From Streptomyces lacrimifluminis (GTDB lineage Bacteria; Actinomycetota; Actinomycetes; Streptomycetales; Streptomycetaceae), in the NCBI RefSeq assembly GCF_014646095.1, contig NZ_BMMU01000041.1, positions 1 through 52,541 on the forward strand: a stretch of DNA of 52,541 nucleotides. The letters are read 5' to 3'. The position numbers and the translations under genes are program-made. Below the pieces are notes generated by a model, which was not told the DNA's origin, made no database searches, and saw nothing but the letters and a program-made list of their open reading frames with translations. Shown piece after piece: positions 15,045-24,996 of this stretch. Within the stretch, counting starts at the first letter, position 1; each line of letters opens with the position of its first letter.

Positions 15045-17111
15045 CTACATCCAGTCCTCGGGCTCGGGCTCCATCTCCATCTCGGGCCAGTCGTCCGGCC
15101 CCATCCGGTCCGGCCCCGGCCCGGATTTCGCGCCCTCGCCCTCACTGTCCGTGGAGCCGGGCGGGGTCCCCGCCCCGGACTCCGGCGCCCCGCCCAGGGC
15201 CGCGAGCGCCTTCAGCACGCCCTCCCCGTACGTGGCGAGCTTCTTCTCGCCCACTCCGCTGATCCCGCCCAGCTCGGCGACCGACTCGGGCCAGACGCTG
15301 ACGATCTCCCTGAGCGTGGCGTCGTGGAAGATGACGTACGCCGGGACCCCCTGCTCACGGGCCTGCTCACCACGCCAGGTCCGCAGTGCCTCGAACGCCG
15401 GCTGCAGTTCCGTGGGCAACTCGGCCATCGCTGCCGCTGCCTTCGCCTTCCGCTCGCCCCGGCCGCTGCCACCGGCCGACCGCGCGGTCGCCGCCTTCTT
15501 CGGTTCCTTCCGCATCGGCACGTCCCGCTCGCGCCGCAGTACCGACCCGCTCTCCTCGGTCAGCACCAGCGTCCCGTACTCCCCCTCGACCGCGAGGAGC
15601 CCCTGCGCCAGCATCTGCCGTACGACCCCGCGCCATTCGCCCTCGGTCAGCTCCTCGCCGATGCCGAACACGGAGAGCTGGTCGTGGTCGAACTGGATCA
15701 CCTTGGCGGTCCGCCGGCCCAGCAGGATGTCCACGATCTGCACCGCGCCGAACTTCTGCCGCCGCTCACGCTCCAGCCGCCACACTGTCGACAGCACCTT
15801 CTGCGCGGCGACCGTGCCGTCCCAGGTGTCCGGCGGCACCAGGCACGTGTCGCAGTTGCCGCAACCGCCCGGTTCCGGGTCCTGTCCGAAGTAGGCGAGC
15901 AGCTGACTGCGCCGGCACTGCACCGTCTCGCACAGTGCCAGCATCGCGTCCAGGTGCGCGGCGGACCGGCGCCGGTGCGCCTCGTCGCCCTCACTGCCCT
16001 GGATCATCTTGCGCTGCTGTATGACGTCGTTCAGTCCGTACGCCATCCAGGCCGTGGACGGCAGTCCGTCGCGCCCCGCACGGCCCGTCTCCTGGTAGTA
16101 GCCCTCGACGGACTTGGGCAGGTCGTAGTGGGCGACGAACCGGACATCGGGTTTGTCGATGCCCATCCCGAAGGCGATCGTCGCCACGACGACGAGACCG
16201 TCCTCCCGCAGGAAGCGCGACTGGTGCGCCGCACGCGTGCCCGCGTCCAGCCCCGCGTGGTACGGCACCGCCTGCACGCCGTTGGCGGACAGGAACTCGG
16301 CCGTGCGCTCCACGGAGTTGCGCGACAGGCAGTAGACGATGCCGGCGTCGCCCGCGTGCTCCTCCTTCAGGAAGGACAGCAACTGCTTCTTGGGGTCGGC
16401 CTTGGGCACGATCCGGTACTGGATGTTGGGCCGGTCGAAGCTCGCCACGAAGTGACGGGCGTCCGGCATGCCCAGCCGCTGGGTGATCTCCTGGTGTGTC
16501 GCGTGCGTGGCCGTCGCCGTGAGCGCGATCCGCGGGACGTCCGGCCATCGCTCGCCCAGCAGCGACAGCGCCAGGTAGTCGGGCCGGAAGTCGTGCCCCC
16601 ACTGTGAGACGCAGTGCGCCTCGTCGATGGCGAAAACAGCGATCTTCCCGCGGGAGAGCAGGTCCAGGGACGACTCCAGCCGCAGCCGCTCCGGAGCCAG
16701 GTACAGGAGGTCCAGCTCACCGGCCAGGAACTCGGCCTCCACCACCCGCCGCTCGTCGAAGTCCTGCGTGGAGTTCATGAACCCGGCCCGCACACCGAGC
16801 GCCCGCAGCGCGTCCACCTGGTCCTGCATCAGCGCGATGAGCGGCGAGACGACGATCCCCGTACCCGGTCTGACCAGGGACGGAATCTGGTAGCAGAGCG
16901 ACTTGCCGCCACCCGTCGGCATGAGGACGACGGCGTCGCCGCCCGCCACCACATGCTCGATGACGGCTGCCTGCTCGCCGCGGAAGGAGTCGTACCCGAA
17001 GACCCGGTGCAGCGTGGCCAGCGCCTCGCTGTCCACCGTCCCGACCGCTCCCGGACCCTCGCCGGCTTCCGTCATCACACCCGACCCGCCCATCACGCTC
17101 ATCGCGCTCAT
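15045..17111 (-). CDS. recQ: ATP-dependent DNA helicase RecQ
   Basis: The 688-residue superfamily 2 3'-5' helicase has Walker A MPTGGGKSLCYQ, the DEAH box with RecQ loop AIDEAHCVSQWGHDFRPDY, motif III ALTATAT, motif V ATIAFGMGIDKPDVRFVAHYD and motif VI YYQETGRAGRDG. Next come the zinc module (CRRSQLLAYFG, CGNCDTC), the RQC winged helix and a C-terminal HRDC domain (PAFEALRTWRGEQAREQGVPAYVIFHDATLREI). An acidic/Pro-rich tail ends EPEPEDWM. ATG 17111 was chosen because GGGGGA lies 7 bases upstream; ATG 17156 in frame is an alternative. Confidence 0.94.
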   Translation of the reverse strand: MSAMSVMGGSGVMTEAGEGPGAVGTVDSEALATLHRVFGYDSFRGEQAAVIEHVVAGGDAVVLMPTGGGKSLCYQIPSLVRPGTGIVVSPLIALMQDQVDALRALGVRAGFMNSTQDFDERRVVEAEFLAGELDLLYLAPERLRLESSLDLLSRGKIAVFAIDEAHCVSQWGHDFRPDYLALSLLGERWPDVPRIALTATATHATHQEITQRLGMPDARHFVASFDRPNIQYRIVPKADPKKQLLSFLKEEHAGDAGIVYCLSRNSVERTAEFLSANGVQAVPYHAGLDAGTRAAHQSRFLREDGLVVVATIAFGMGIDKPDVRFVAHYDLPKSVEGYYQETGRAGRDGLPSTAWMAYGLNDVIQQRKMIQGSEGDEAHRRRSAAHLDAMLALCETVQCRRSQLLAYFGQDPEPGGCGNCDTCLVPPDTWDGTVAAQKVLSTVWRLERERRQKFGAVQIVDILLGRRTAKVIQFDHDQLSVFGIGEELTEGEWRGVVRQMLAQGLLAVEGEYGTLVLTEESGSVLRRERDVPMRKEPKKAATARSAGGSGRGERKAKAAAAMAELPTELQPAFEALRTWRGEQAREQGVPAYVIFHDATLREIVSVWPESVAELGGISGVGEKKLATYGEGVLKALAALGGAPESGAGTPPGSTDSEGEGAKSGPGPDRMGPDDWPEMEMEPEPEDWM

Positions 17112-17401
17112 CGTCGTGTCCCCCGTACGTCGCGCCTCGACCACTGCGTCCACCATAGGGGCCCGCACCGACAGCCCCGGAGTTATCCACAGGTCGCCCC
17201 GCCACACCTCCGTCCCATGGCACCGGCCCCTCCGCCGGACCGGGGGTGTTCAGCCCAATGGGCCCCTTCGCGTGGCGTCCCCGAAGGCCCTGGGACATGC
17301 TGCTCGGGCGGGACCAGGGGAGGCCCGCCCAACGGACCGGCGCCCCGCGCCTCTCGGACCGGCGCTCTTCGACGCGCCTCTCCCGCTCTAGGAGTCCCCC
17401 C

Positions 17402-18040
17402 ATGTCCCGCCGCCAGCTCAACGTCACCGTCGCCCTCGCCACGACCGCCGCATCCCTCTCCCTGGCCATCGCCCCCGCGCACTCCGCGCCGGGCGACCCC
17501 GTCGACCCCACGGTCTGGACCGAGCTGGCCAAGACGCTCGAAGGCACGGCGAAGTACCAGTACGCGCCGTTCGCCGTCACGGACGGCTACGGGCCCGCCT
17601 TCTGCTCGACCCACCCCACCCTCGGCGGAACGGGCTTCCACTACATCAACGAGAAGCTCTACGGTTCACTCGACCCGGCGAAGCCGGCCGCTCTGCTGTA
17701 CGAGGACAGGGCCGACGAGGACTGGATGGACGAGGTGTCCGACGCGAGCTGGGTCGAAGGCCTCGACGCGATGGACGGGGACGTTCCCGTTGCCGGCACC
17801 CCGAGCGCCACCGAGTCGCGCAGGCTCGTCGCCGCGGAGTGGATCGTGGTGGACAAGGACCAGGATCTGGCGACCGACGACGACCGTCCCAGCATGTTCG
17901 GTGTCCCCTTCGACGGTCCGATGCTCGGCCACGAGCCCGGCATGCCGATCCACTACGCCCTGCACGCCTGGGTCTGGAAGCAGAACCCCAGCGGCACGTT
18001 CGCCCGCTGGAACCCCACGGTGACGTGTGCGACGCCGTGA
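17402..18040 (+). CDS. Secreted protein of unknown function
   Basis: The 212-residue precursor has a signal peptide MSRRQLNVTVALATTAASL..APAHSAPG (cleavage near residue 29). The mature domain is acidic with two cysteines (AFCSTHPTLGG and the terminal WNPTVTCATP), probably disulfide-bonded. It ends with IHYALHAWVWKQNPSGTFARWNPTV. Similar small secreted proteins occur in other bacteria, but I know no function. AGGAG lies 7 bases before ATG 17402. It converges on nuoN with a shared terminator between. Confidence 0.7.
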   Translation: MSRRQLNVTVALATTAASLSLAIAPAHSAPGDPVDPTVWTELAKTLEGTAKYQYAPFAVTDGYGPAFCSTHPTLGGTGFHYINEKLYGSLDPAKPAALLYEDRADEDWMDEVSDASWVEGLDAMDGDVPVAGTPSATESRRLVAAEWIVVDKDQDLATDDDRPSMFGVPFDGPMLGHEPGMPIHYALHAWVWKQNPSGTFARWNPTVTCATP

Positions 18041-18044
18041 ACAC

Positions 18045-18085
18045 GCGCCGGGCCCCGGTCCCACAAGGAGACCGGGGCCCGGCGC
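18045..18085. terminator. Bidirectional terminator at the end of the nuo operon
   Basis: A perfect 16-base GC stem (18045-18060 with 18070-18085) with a 9-base loop sits between the stop of the secreted-protein gene and the nuoN stop at 18105. It can end the 16-kb nuo transcript and the convergent one. Confidence 0.88.
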
Positions 18086-18104
18086 GATCCGTGAAACTCA
18101 CCGC

Positions 18105-19754
18105 TCAGCGCACGAAGACGCCCGCCTGGTTCGCCAGGTCGAGGAAGTACTGCGGCGCCACACCCAGTACCACGGTGACCGCCACCCCCACCCCGATCGC
18201 CGTCATGGTCAGCGGCGACGGCACGGCGACGGTGGGTCCGTCGGGCCGGGGCTCGCTGAAGAACATCAGGACGATCACCCGGATGTAGAAGAACGCGGCG
18301 ATCGCCGACGAGATCACACCGACCACGACCAGCGTCCCCGCGCCGCCCTCGGCCGCCGCCTTGAACACGGCGAACTTCCCGGCGAACCCGGAGGTCAGCG
18401 GAATTCCGGCGAAGGCCAGCAGGAACACCGCGAAGACGGCGGCCACCAGCGGCGAACGGCGCCCCAGCCCCGCCCACTTGGACAGGTGGGTCGCCTCGCC
18501 CCCGGCGTCCCGCACCAGGGTGACCACCGCGAACGCCCCGATCGTCACGAACGAGTACGCGCCCAGATAGAACAGAACCGACGAAACCCCGTCCGGTGTC
18601 ATCGCGATGACACCCGCGAGGATGAACCCGGCGTGCGCGATGGACGAGTACGCCAGCAGCCGCTTGATGTCGGTCTGGGTGATCGCGACGACCGCGCCGC
18701 CCAGCATGGTGACAACGGCGATGCCCATCATGACCGGCCGCCAGTCCCAGCGCAGACCCGGCAGCACGACGTACAGCAGTCGCAGCAGCGCGCCGAACGC
18801 CGCCACCTTCGTCGCCGCCGCCATGAAGCCCGTCACCGGGGTGGGCGCGCCCTGGTACACGTCCGGTGTCCACATGTGGAACGGAACGGCGCCCACCTTG
18901 AAGAGCAGGCCCATGACGATCATCGCGGCACCGATGAGCAGCAGCACGTCGTTGCCCATGGTGTCGGCGAGTGCCGGGTTGACGTCCTTGACGGTGCCGT
19001 CGACGACCTGGGCGATCGTTCCGTACGACACCGAGCCCGCGTAGCCGTACAGCAGGGCGATGCCGAACAGGGTGAACGCGGAGGCGAAGGCTCCGAGCAG
19101 GAAGTACTTGACCGCGGCCTCCTGCGACATGAGCCGCTTGCGGCGGGCCAGGGCGCACAGCAGGTACAGCGGGAGCGAGAAGACTTCCAGGGCCACGAAC
19201 AGGGTCAGCAGGTCGTTGGCCGAGGGGAAGATCAGCATGCCGCCGATCGCGAACAGCAGCAGCGGGAACACCTCGGTGGTGGTGAACCCGGCTTTCACCG
19301 CGGCCTGTTCGCTGTCGCTGCCCGGCACGGACGCCGCCTGCGCGGCGAACGAGTCGACGCGGTTGCCGTGGGCCTCGGGGTCGAGGCGCCGTTCGGCGAA
19401 GGTGAACAGTCCGACGAGTCCCGCGAGCAGGATCGTGCCCTGCAGGAACAGTGCGGGCCCGTCGACGGCGATCGCGCCCATGGCCGCGATGCCGGCCTTG
19501 GTGGTGCCGTACCCGCTCGTCGCGAGCCCCACGACCGCGGCGAACGCGGCGGTGAGAGCGACGACAGAAACGAACATTTGTACGTAGTAGCGGGATTTGC
19601 GGGGCACGAACGCCTCGACCAGGATCCCGACGATCGCCGCGCCGATGACGATCAGGGTGGGCGACAATTGCCCGTATTCGATCTTCGGCGCGTCGATCTT
19701 GGAGATCGGGTCGGCCGCCGTTGTCCACAGGCTGTGGACGGCTGATGCGCTCAC
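18105..19754 (-). CDS. nuoN: NADH-quinone oxidoreductase subunit N
   Basis: This 549-residue membrane subunit of complex I is one of the three antiporter-like proton channels. It has about 14 hydrophobic segments, with conserved lysines in regions such as GLLFKVGAVPFHMWTPDVYQGAPTPVTGFMAAATKVAAFG and DIKRLLAYSSIAHAGF. It is the last gene of the operon and overlaps nuoM by 4 bases. A strong terminator follows. Confidence 0.96.
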   Translation of the reverse strand: MSASAVHSLWTTAADPISKIDAPKIEYGQLSPTLIVIGAAIVGILVEAFVPRKSRYYVQMFVSVVALTAAFAAVVGLATSGYGTTKAGIAAMGAIAVDGPALFLQGTILLAGLVGLFTFAERRLDPEAHGNRVDSFAAQAASVPGSDSEQAAVKAGFTTTEVFPLLLFAIGGMLIFPSANDLLTLFVALEVFSLPLYLLCALARRKRLMSQEAAVKYFLLGAFASAFTLFGIALLYGYAGSVSYGTIAQVVDGTVKDVNPALADTMGNDVLLLIGAAMIVMGLLFKVGAVPFHMWTPDVYQGAPTPVTGFMAAATKVAAFGALLRLLYVVLPGLRWDWRPVMMGIAVVTMLGGAVVAITQTDIKRLLAYSSIAHAGFILAGVIAMTPDGVSSVLFYLGAYSFVTIGAFAVVTLVRDAGGEATHLSKWAGLGRRSPLVAAVFAVFLLAFAGIPLTSGFAGKFAVFKAAAEGGAGTLVVVGVISSAIAAFFYIRVIVLMFFSEPRPDGPTVAVPSPLTMTAIGVGVAVTVVLGVAPQYFLDLANQAGVFVR

Positions 19755-21322
19755 TTGGCCGCCTCCACCTCGGGCTGGGGGTCCTTCTTCTGGACGTCGG
19801 ACATGGTCTGCTTGACCGCCGGGTTGACGATGTCCGTCAAGGGCTTCGGGTAGACACCCAGGAAGATCAGCAGCACGATCAGCGGCGTCACCACCACGAG
19901 CTCACGCACCCTGAGGTCCGGCATCTCGGCGACCTCCGGCTTCACCGGGCCCGTCATCGTCCTCTGGTAGAGGACGAGAACGTAGAGCGCGGCGAGGACG
20001 ATGCCGAAGGTGGCGATGATGCCGACCACCGGGTAGCGCGCGTACGTGCCCACCAGGACCAGGAACTCGCTCACGAAGGGCGCGAGGCCCGGGAGCGACA
20101 GGGTCGCGAGCCCACCGATCAGGAACGTGCCGGCGAGCACCGGGGCAACCTTTTGGACGCCTCCGTAGTCGGCGATGAGCCGCGAGCCGCGCCGCGAGAT
20201 CAGGAAGCCGGCCACCAGCATCAGCGCGGCCGTCGAGATCCCGTGGTTGACCATGTACAGCGTCGCGCCCGACTGGCCCTGGCTGGTCATCGCGAAGATG
20301 CCCAGGATGATGAACCCGAAGTGCGAGATCGACGCGTACGCGACCAGCCGCTTGATGTCCCGCTGGCCGACCGCGAGCAGCGCCCCGTAGATGATGCTGA
20401 TCAGCGCCAGTACGAGGATGACGGGCGTCGCCCACTTGGACGCCTCCGGGAACAGCTGGAGGCAGAAGCGGAGCATCGCGAAGGTGCCCACCTTGTCGAC
20501 GACCGCCGTGATCAGCACGGCGACCGGCGTGGTGGCCTCCCCCATGGCGTTGGGCAGCCAGGTGTGCAGCGGCCACAGGGGCGCCTTCACCGCGAAGGCG
20601 AAGAAGAAGCCCAGGAACAGCCAGCGTTCGGTGTTCGTCGCCATGTCCAGCGAACCGTTGGCCCGCGCCTCGGCGATCTCCGTGAGCGAGAAGTTCCCCG
20701 CCACCACGTAGAGGCCGATCACGGCCGCCAGCATGATCAGACCGCCGACGAGGTTGTAGAGGAGGAACTTCACGGCGGCGTACGAGCGTTGAGTGGACGC
20801 CGTTTCCTCACCGTGCTCGTGGGCTCGGTCCCCGAAGCCGCCGATGAGGAAGTACATCGGGATGAGCATGGCTTCGAAGAAGATGTAGAAGAGGAAGACG
20901 TCGGTGGCCTCGAAGGAGATGATCACCATCGCCTCGACGGCCAGGATCAGCGCGAAGAAGCCCTGGGTGGGCCGCCACCGCGTGTTTCCGGTCTCCAGGG
21001 GGTCGGCGTCGTGCCAGCCGGCCAGGATCACGAACGGGATCAGCAGCGCGGTCAGTGCGATGAGCGCGACGGCGATGCCGTCCACGCCCAGTTCGTAGCG
21101 CACCCCGAAGTCCGCGATCCAGGCGCGGGATTCGGTGAGCTGGTAGCGGTCGCCTGCCGGGTCGAAGCGCACCAGGACGATCGCGGCGAGCACCAGTGTG
21201 GCGAGCGAGACGATCAGCGCCAGCCACTTGGCCATGGTGCGCCGCGCGGCCGGTACGGCCGCCGTGGCGATCGCCCCGAGGGCGGGAAGTGCCGCCGTCG
21301 CTGTCAGGAGGGGAAAGGACAT
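19751..21322 (-). CDS. nuoM: NADH-quinone oxidoreductase subunit M
   Basis: The 523-residue antiporter-like proton-channel subunit starts MSFPLLTATAALPALGAI. It has FFEAMLIPMYFLIG, PLWPLHTWLPNAMGEATTPVAVLITAVVDKVG and DIKRLVAYASISHFGFI with the conserved Lys and Glu residues. The open frame continues far upstream through nuoL in a shadow frame; ATG 21322, 5 bases after the nuoL stop with AGGAGGGGAAAGG before it, is the true start. Confidence 0.96.
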   Translation of the reverse strand: MSFPLLTATAALPALGAIATAAVPAARRTMAKWLALIVSLATLVLAAIVLVRFDPAGDRYQLTESRAWIADFGVRYELGVDGIAVALIALTALLIPFVILAGWHDADPLETGNTRWRPTQGFFALILAVEAMVIISFEATDVFLFYIFFEAMLIPMYFLIGGFGDRAHEHGEETASTQRSYAAVKFLLYNLVGGLIMLAAVIGLYVVAGNFSLTEIAEARANGSLDMATNTERWLFLGFFFAFAVKAPLWPLHTWLPNAMGEATTPVAVLITAVVDKVGTFAMLRFCLQLFPEASKWATPVILVLALISIIYGALLAVGQRDIKRLVAYASISHFGFIILGIFAMTSQGQSGATLYMVNHGISTAALMLVAGFLISRRGSRLIADYGGVQKVAPVLAGTFLIGGLATLSLPGLAPFVSEFLVLVGTYARYPVVGIIATFGIVLAALYVLVLYQRTMTGPVKPEVAEMPDLRVRELVVVTPLIVLLIFLGVYPKPLTDIVNPAVKQTMSDVQKKDPQPEVEAAK

Positions 21323-21327
21323 CGGTA

Positions 21328-23223
21328 TCAGACCGCCCTCATCAGCAGGGTCGCGGCGATGAGGATCGCCACACCGCCGAACATCGAGACCGCGTACGAG
21401 CGGGCATAGCCGTTCTGCAGCTTGCGGAGGCGCCCGGAGAGGCCGCCCATGGAGGCCGCCGTACCGTTGACGACCCCGTCCACCAGGGTGTGGTCGACGT
21501 ACACCAGCGAGCGGGTGAGGTGCTCGCCGCCGCGTACGAGGACGACGTGGTTGAAGTCGTCCTGGAGGAGGTCGCGCCGGGCGGCCCGGGTGAGCAGCGA
21601 CCCGCGCGGAGCGACCACCGGCATCGGACGGCGCCCGTACTGGACGTACGCGGTGCCGGCGCCGATGACGAGCACGACCATCGTGGCCAGCGTGACCGTG
21701 AGGGCGCTGACCGGCGGGTGTCCGTGCGCGTGTTCGGTGACGGGCTCCAGCCAGTGCAGGAAGCGGTCGCCGATGGCGAAGATCCCGCCCGCGAAGACCG
21801 ACCCGAAGGCGAGCACGATCATGGGGATCGTCATGGACCTCGGGGACTCGTGCGGATGCGGCTCGTTGCCGTTCTCGTCGGGCTGCCAGCGCTTCTCGCC
21901 GAAGAACGTCATCAGCATCACGCGCGTCATGTAGTACGCGGTGATGGCCGCGCCGAGCAGAGCGACGCCCCCGAGGATCCAGCCCTCGGTGCCGCCCTTG
22001 GCGAACGCCGCCTCGATGATCTTGTCCTTGGAGAAGAAGCCGGACAGACCCGGGAACCCGATGATGGCGAGGTAGCCGAGGCCGAAGGTCACGAAGGTGA
22101 CGGGCATGTACGTGCGAAGGCCGCCGTACTTGCGCATGTCGACCTCGTCGTTCATGCCGTGCATGACCGAGCCGGCGCCGAGGAACAGTCCGGCCTTGAA
22201 GAAGCCGTGGGTCACCAGGTGCATGATCGCGAAGACGTATCCGATGGGGCCGAGGCCGGCCGCGAGGATCATGTAGCCGATCTGCGACATGGTCGAGCCG
22301 GCCAGCGCCTTCTTGATGTCGTCCTTCGCGCAACCGACGATCGCACCGAAGAGGAGCGTCACGGCGCCGACGACGGTGACCACCAACTGGGCGTCGGGCG
22401 CCGCGTTGAAGATCTCCCCGGAGCGGACGATCAGGTACACGCCGGCGGTCACCATCGTCGCCGCGTGGATGAGGGCCGAGACCGGGGTCGGGCCCTCCAT
22501 CGCGTCCCCGAGCCAGGACTGCAGCGGCACCTGGGCGGACTTGCCGCAGGCCGCGAGCAGCAGCATCAGGGCGATGGCGGTGAGCTTGCCCTCACTCGTC
22601 TCGCCGGTGGCTTCGAGGACCGGCCCGAAGGCGAAGGTCCCGAAGGTGGTGAACATCAGCATGATGGCGATCGACAGGCCCATGTCGCCGACGCGGTTGA
22701 CCAGGAAGGCCTTCTTCGCGGCGGTCGCGGCACTGGGCTTGTGCTGCCAGAAGCCGATCAGCAGGTACGAGGCGAGGCCCACGCCCTCCCAGCCGACGTA
22801 CAGCAGAAGGTAGTTGTCGGCGAGGACGAGCATCAGCATCGCCGCGAGGAACAGGTTCAGATAGCCGAAGAAACGGCGGCGCCGCTCGTCGTGCTCCATG
22901 TACCCGATCGAGTACACGTGGATCAGCGAGCCGACACCGGAGATCAGCAGGACGAACGTCATCGACAGCTGGTCGAGCTGGAAGGCGACGTCGGCCTGGA
23001 AGCCCTCGACGGGGATCCAGCTGAACAGGTGCTGCATCAGGGCGCGGTGCTCGGCGTCCTTGCCCAGCATGTCGACGAAGAGGACCACGCCGATCACGAA
23101 GGAGCAGGCGGCCAGCGCCGTGCCGATCCAGTGGCCGACGGCGTCCAGCCGCCGGCCGCCGCACAGCAGTACGACCGCTCCGAGCAGAGGCGCCGCCACC
23201 AGCAGCGCAATCAGATTCTCCAC
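21328..23223 (-). CDS. nuoL: NADH-quinone oxidoreductase subunit L
   Basis: The 631-residue subunit is the most distal proton channel and carries the long lateral amphipathic helix near its C-terminus. Key stretches are GVGLASYLLIGFW, KKAFLVNRVGDMGL, VPLQSWLGDAMEGPTPVSALIHAATMVTAGVYL, DDIKKALAGSTMSQIGYM and GFPGLSGFFSKDKIIEAAF. It starts at GTG 23223, 14 bases after the nuoK stop, one of the two junctions in the operon with a 14-base gap. Confidence 0.96.
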   Translation of the reverse strand: MENLIALLVAAPLLGAVVLLCGGRRLDAVGHWIGTALAACSFVIGVVLFVDMLGKDAEHRALMQHLFSWIPVEGFQADVAFQLDQLSMTFVLLISGVGSLIHVYSIGYMEHDERRRRFFGYLNLFLAAMLMLVLADNYLLLYVGWEGVGLASYLLIGFWQHKPSAATAAKKAFLVNRVGDMGLSIAIMLMFTTFGTFAFGPVLEATGETSEGKLTAIALMLLLAACGKSAQVPLQSWLGDAMEGPTPVSALIHAATMVTAGVYLIVRSGEIFNAAPDAQLVVTVVGAVTLLFGAIVGCAKDDIKKALAGSTMSQIGYMILAAGLGPIGYVFAIMHLVTHGFFKAGLFLGAGSVMHGMNDEVDMRKYGGLRTYMPVTFVTFGLGYLAIIGFPGLSGFFSKDKIIEAAFAKGGTEGWILGGVALLGAAITAYYMTRVMLMTFFGEKRWQPDENGNEPHPHESPRSMTIPMIVLAFGSVFAGGIFAIGDRFLHWLEPVTEHAHGHPPVSALTVTLATMVVLVIGAGTAYVQYGRRPMPVVAPRGSLLTRAARRDLLQDDFNHVVLVRGGEHLTRSLVYVDHTLVDGVVNGTAASMGGLSGRLRKLQNGYARSYAVSMFGGVAILIAATLLMRAV

Positions 23224-23237
23224 GATTCAGCGACCCC

Positions 23238-23537
23238 TTACAGCTTCATCAGGCTGGCGTCGTCGACCGAGGCCGAGTGGCGGGAACGGAACAGGGACAC
23301 GATGATCGCGAGCCCGACGACGACCTCCGCGGCGGCGACGACCATCGTGAAGAAGGCGATGACCTGGCCGTCGAGATTGCCGTGCATCCGGGAGAAGGTG
23401 ACGAACGCGAGGTTGCAGGCGTTGAGCATCAGCTCGACGCACATGAAGACGACGATCGCGTTGCGCCTGATCAGGACGCCGGTGGCGCCGATCGTGAACA
23501 ACAGGGCGGCGAGATAGAGGTAGTTGACCGGGTTCAC
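23238..23537 (-). CDS. nuoK: NADH-quinone oxidoreductase subunit K
   Basis: The 99-residue three-helix membrane subunit homologous to MrpC/ND4L begins MNPVNYLYLAALLFTIG. It holds the proton-path glutamates in VFMCVELMLNACNLAFV and VAAAEVVVGLAIIV. It overlaps nuoJ by 4 bases (ATGA). Confidence 0.95.
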   Translation of the reverse strand: MNPVNYLYLAALLFTIGATGVLIRRNAIVVFMCVELMLNACNLAFVTFSRMHGNLDGQVIAFFTMVVAAAEVVVGLAIIVSLFRSRHSASVDDASLMKL

Positions 23538-24388
23538 TTCGACGCCTCCCCACGGTTCGAGCCCTTGCCCGGGCCGCTGTTGGTGCGCTCCAGGCGGTCC
23601 TCAGCGCGCTGCTCCAGAGCCTTGAGGTCGCTGATGGCCTCGGCGGACACATCACGGATCTGGCCGCGCTGACGCAGTGTCTGCATGACCGACAGCTCGG
23701 CCGGGGTGCCGTCGGGCAGCAGACCAGCGACGTCCACCGCGTTGTGCCGGGCGTACACACCCGGGGCGGGCAGCGGCGGCAGGTGCTTGCCCCGCACACG
23801 CTCTTCGGACATCTCGCGCTGGGTCTTGGCACGCTCGGTGCGCTCGCGGTGCGTGAGCACCATGGCGCCGACGGCGGCCGTGATCAGCAGGGCGCCGGTG
23901 ATCTCGAAGGCGAACACGTACTTCGTGAAGATGAGGGCGGCCAGGCCCTCCACGTTGCCGTTCGCGTTGGCCTGGCCGAGGCCGGTGAACTCCTTCAGGG
24001 AGGCGTTCCCGACGCCCGCGGCCAGGAGGATGCCGAAGCCGAGCCCGCACAGCAGGGCCAGCCAGCGCTGGCCCTTGATGGTCTCCTTGAGGGAGTCCGC
24101 GGCGGTGACACCGACGAGCATGACCACGAAGAGGAACAGCATCATGATCGCGCCGGTGTAGACGACGATCTGGACGACGCCCAGGAAGTAGGCCCCGTTG
24201 GCCAGGTAGAACACCGCAAGGATGATCATGGTTCCGGCGAGACAGAGCGCGCTGTGCACGGCCCGCCTCATGAAGACGGTGCACAGGGCCCCGGCCACGG
24301 CGACCGTACCGAGCACCCAGAACTGGAACGCCTCACCCGTGGAGGTGCCAGCAGAAAGAGTGGCTGCGGCGGCGAGCTGCGCGCTCAT
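23534..24388 (-). CDS. nuoJ: NADH-quinone oxidoreductase subunit J
   Basis: The 284-residue membrane subunit (ND6) has five helices in the first 180 residues, with the key helix GVVQIVVYTGAIMMLFLFVVMLVG. The roughly 100-residue hydrophilic tail is rich in Arg/Glu and ends NRGEASK. Such a long cytoplasmic tail is an actinobacterial feature absent from E. coli NuoJ. ATG 24388 follows GGGGGTGGGAG and overlaps nuoI by 4 bases. Confidence 0.93.
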   Translation of the reverse strand: MSAQLAAAATLSAGTSTGEAFQFWVLGTVAVAGALCTVFMRRAVHSALCLAGTMIILAVFYLANGAYFLGVVQIVVYTGAIMMLFLFVVMLVGVTAADSLKETIKGQRWLALLCGLGFGILLAAGVGNASLKEFTGLGQANANGNVEGLAALIFTKYVFAFEITGALLITAAVGAMVLTHRERTERAKTQREMSEERVRGKHLPPLPAPGVYARHNAVDVAGLLPDGTPAELSVMQTLRQRGQIRDVSAEAISDLKALEQRAEDRLERTNSGPGKGSNRGEASK

Positions 24389-24996
24389 GCTCCCACCCCC
24401 TCTTCTTCCGGCTTCTCGCCCTTGGAGACGGCTACCTGACGCACCGTGCCGGGCGCGGCCTCGGTGACCAGCCCCCGGTAGTAGTCCTGTTCGTCGGTGC
24501 CCGGGAAGATCGAGTGGGGCGAGTCGACCATGCCCTCGTCGAGTCCGGCGAGGAGCTGTTCCTTGGTGTAGATGAGGTTGGCGCGGCTGCTGTCGGCCAG
24601 CTCGAACTCGTTCGTCATCGTCAACGCGCGCGTGGGGCACGCCTCGATGCACAGCCCGCACAGGATGCAGCGGGCGTAGTTGATCTGGTAGACCGCGCCG
24701 TACCGCTCACCCGGCGAGTAGCGCTCCTCGTCGGTGTTGTCGGCGCCCTCCACATAGATGGCGTCCGCGGGGCAGGCCCAGGCGCACAGTTCGCAGCCGA
24801 CGCACTTCTCCAGGCCGTCCGGATGGCGGTTGAGCTGGTGCCGTCCGTGGAACCGGGGAGCGGTGGTCTTCTGCTGCTCCGGGTACTGCTCGGTCAGCCG
24901 CTTCTTGAACATGGCCTTGAAGGTCACGCCGAAGCCGGCCACGGGGTTCTGGAAGCCGGGCTTCGTCTGCCCGGTCTCCTTTGGCTCCTCAGCCAT
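24385..24996 (-). CDS. nuoI: NADH-quinone oxidoreductase subunit I
   Basis: The 203-residue peripheral subunit has two 4Fe-4S motifs, KCVGCELCAWACPADAI and RCILCGLCIEACPTRAL (clusters N6a/N6b), passing electrons to NuoB. The start ATG 24996 (MAEEPKETGQTKPGFQNP) has AGGAGG 7 bases upstream, preferred over the in-frame GTG further 5'. It overlaps the nuoH 3' end by 8 bases. Confidence 0.95.
   Translation of the reverse strand: MAEEPKETGQTKPGFQNPVAGFGVTFKAMFKKRLTEQYPEQQKTTAPRFHGRHQLNRHPDGLEKCVGCELCAWACPADAIYVEGADNTDEERYSPGERYGAVYQINYARCILCGLCIEACPTRALTMTNEFELADSSRANLIYTKEQLLAGLDEGMVDSPHSIFPGTDEQDYYRGLVTEAAPGTVRQVAVSKGEKPEEEGVGA

Noticed and set aside
21196..23517. A 773-codon open frame on the plus strand opposite nuoL and nuoM
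   Set aside because: It is antisense to well-conserved genes, has low-complexity Arg/Glu/Gly content and no ribosome site. GC-rich codon bias creates such frames.
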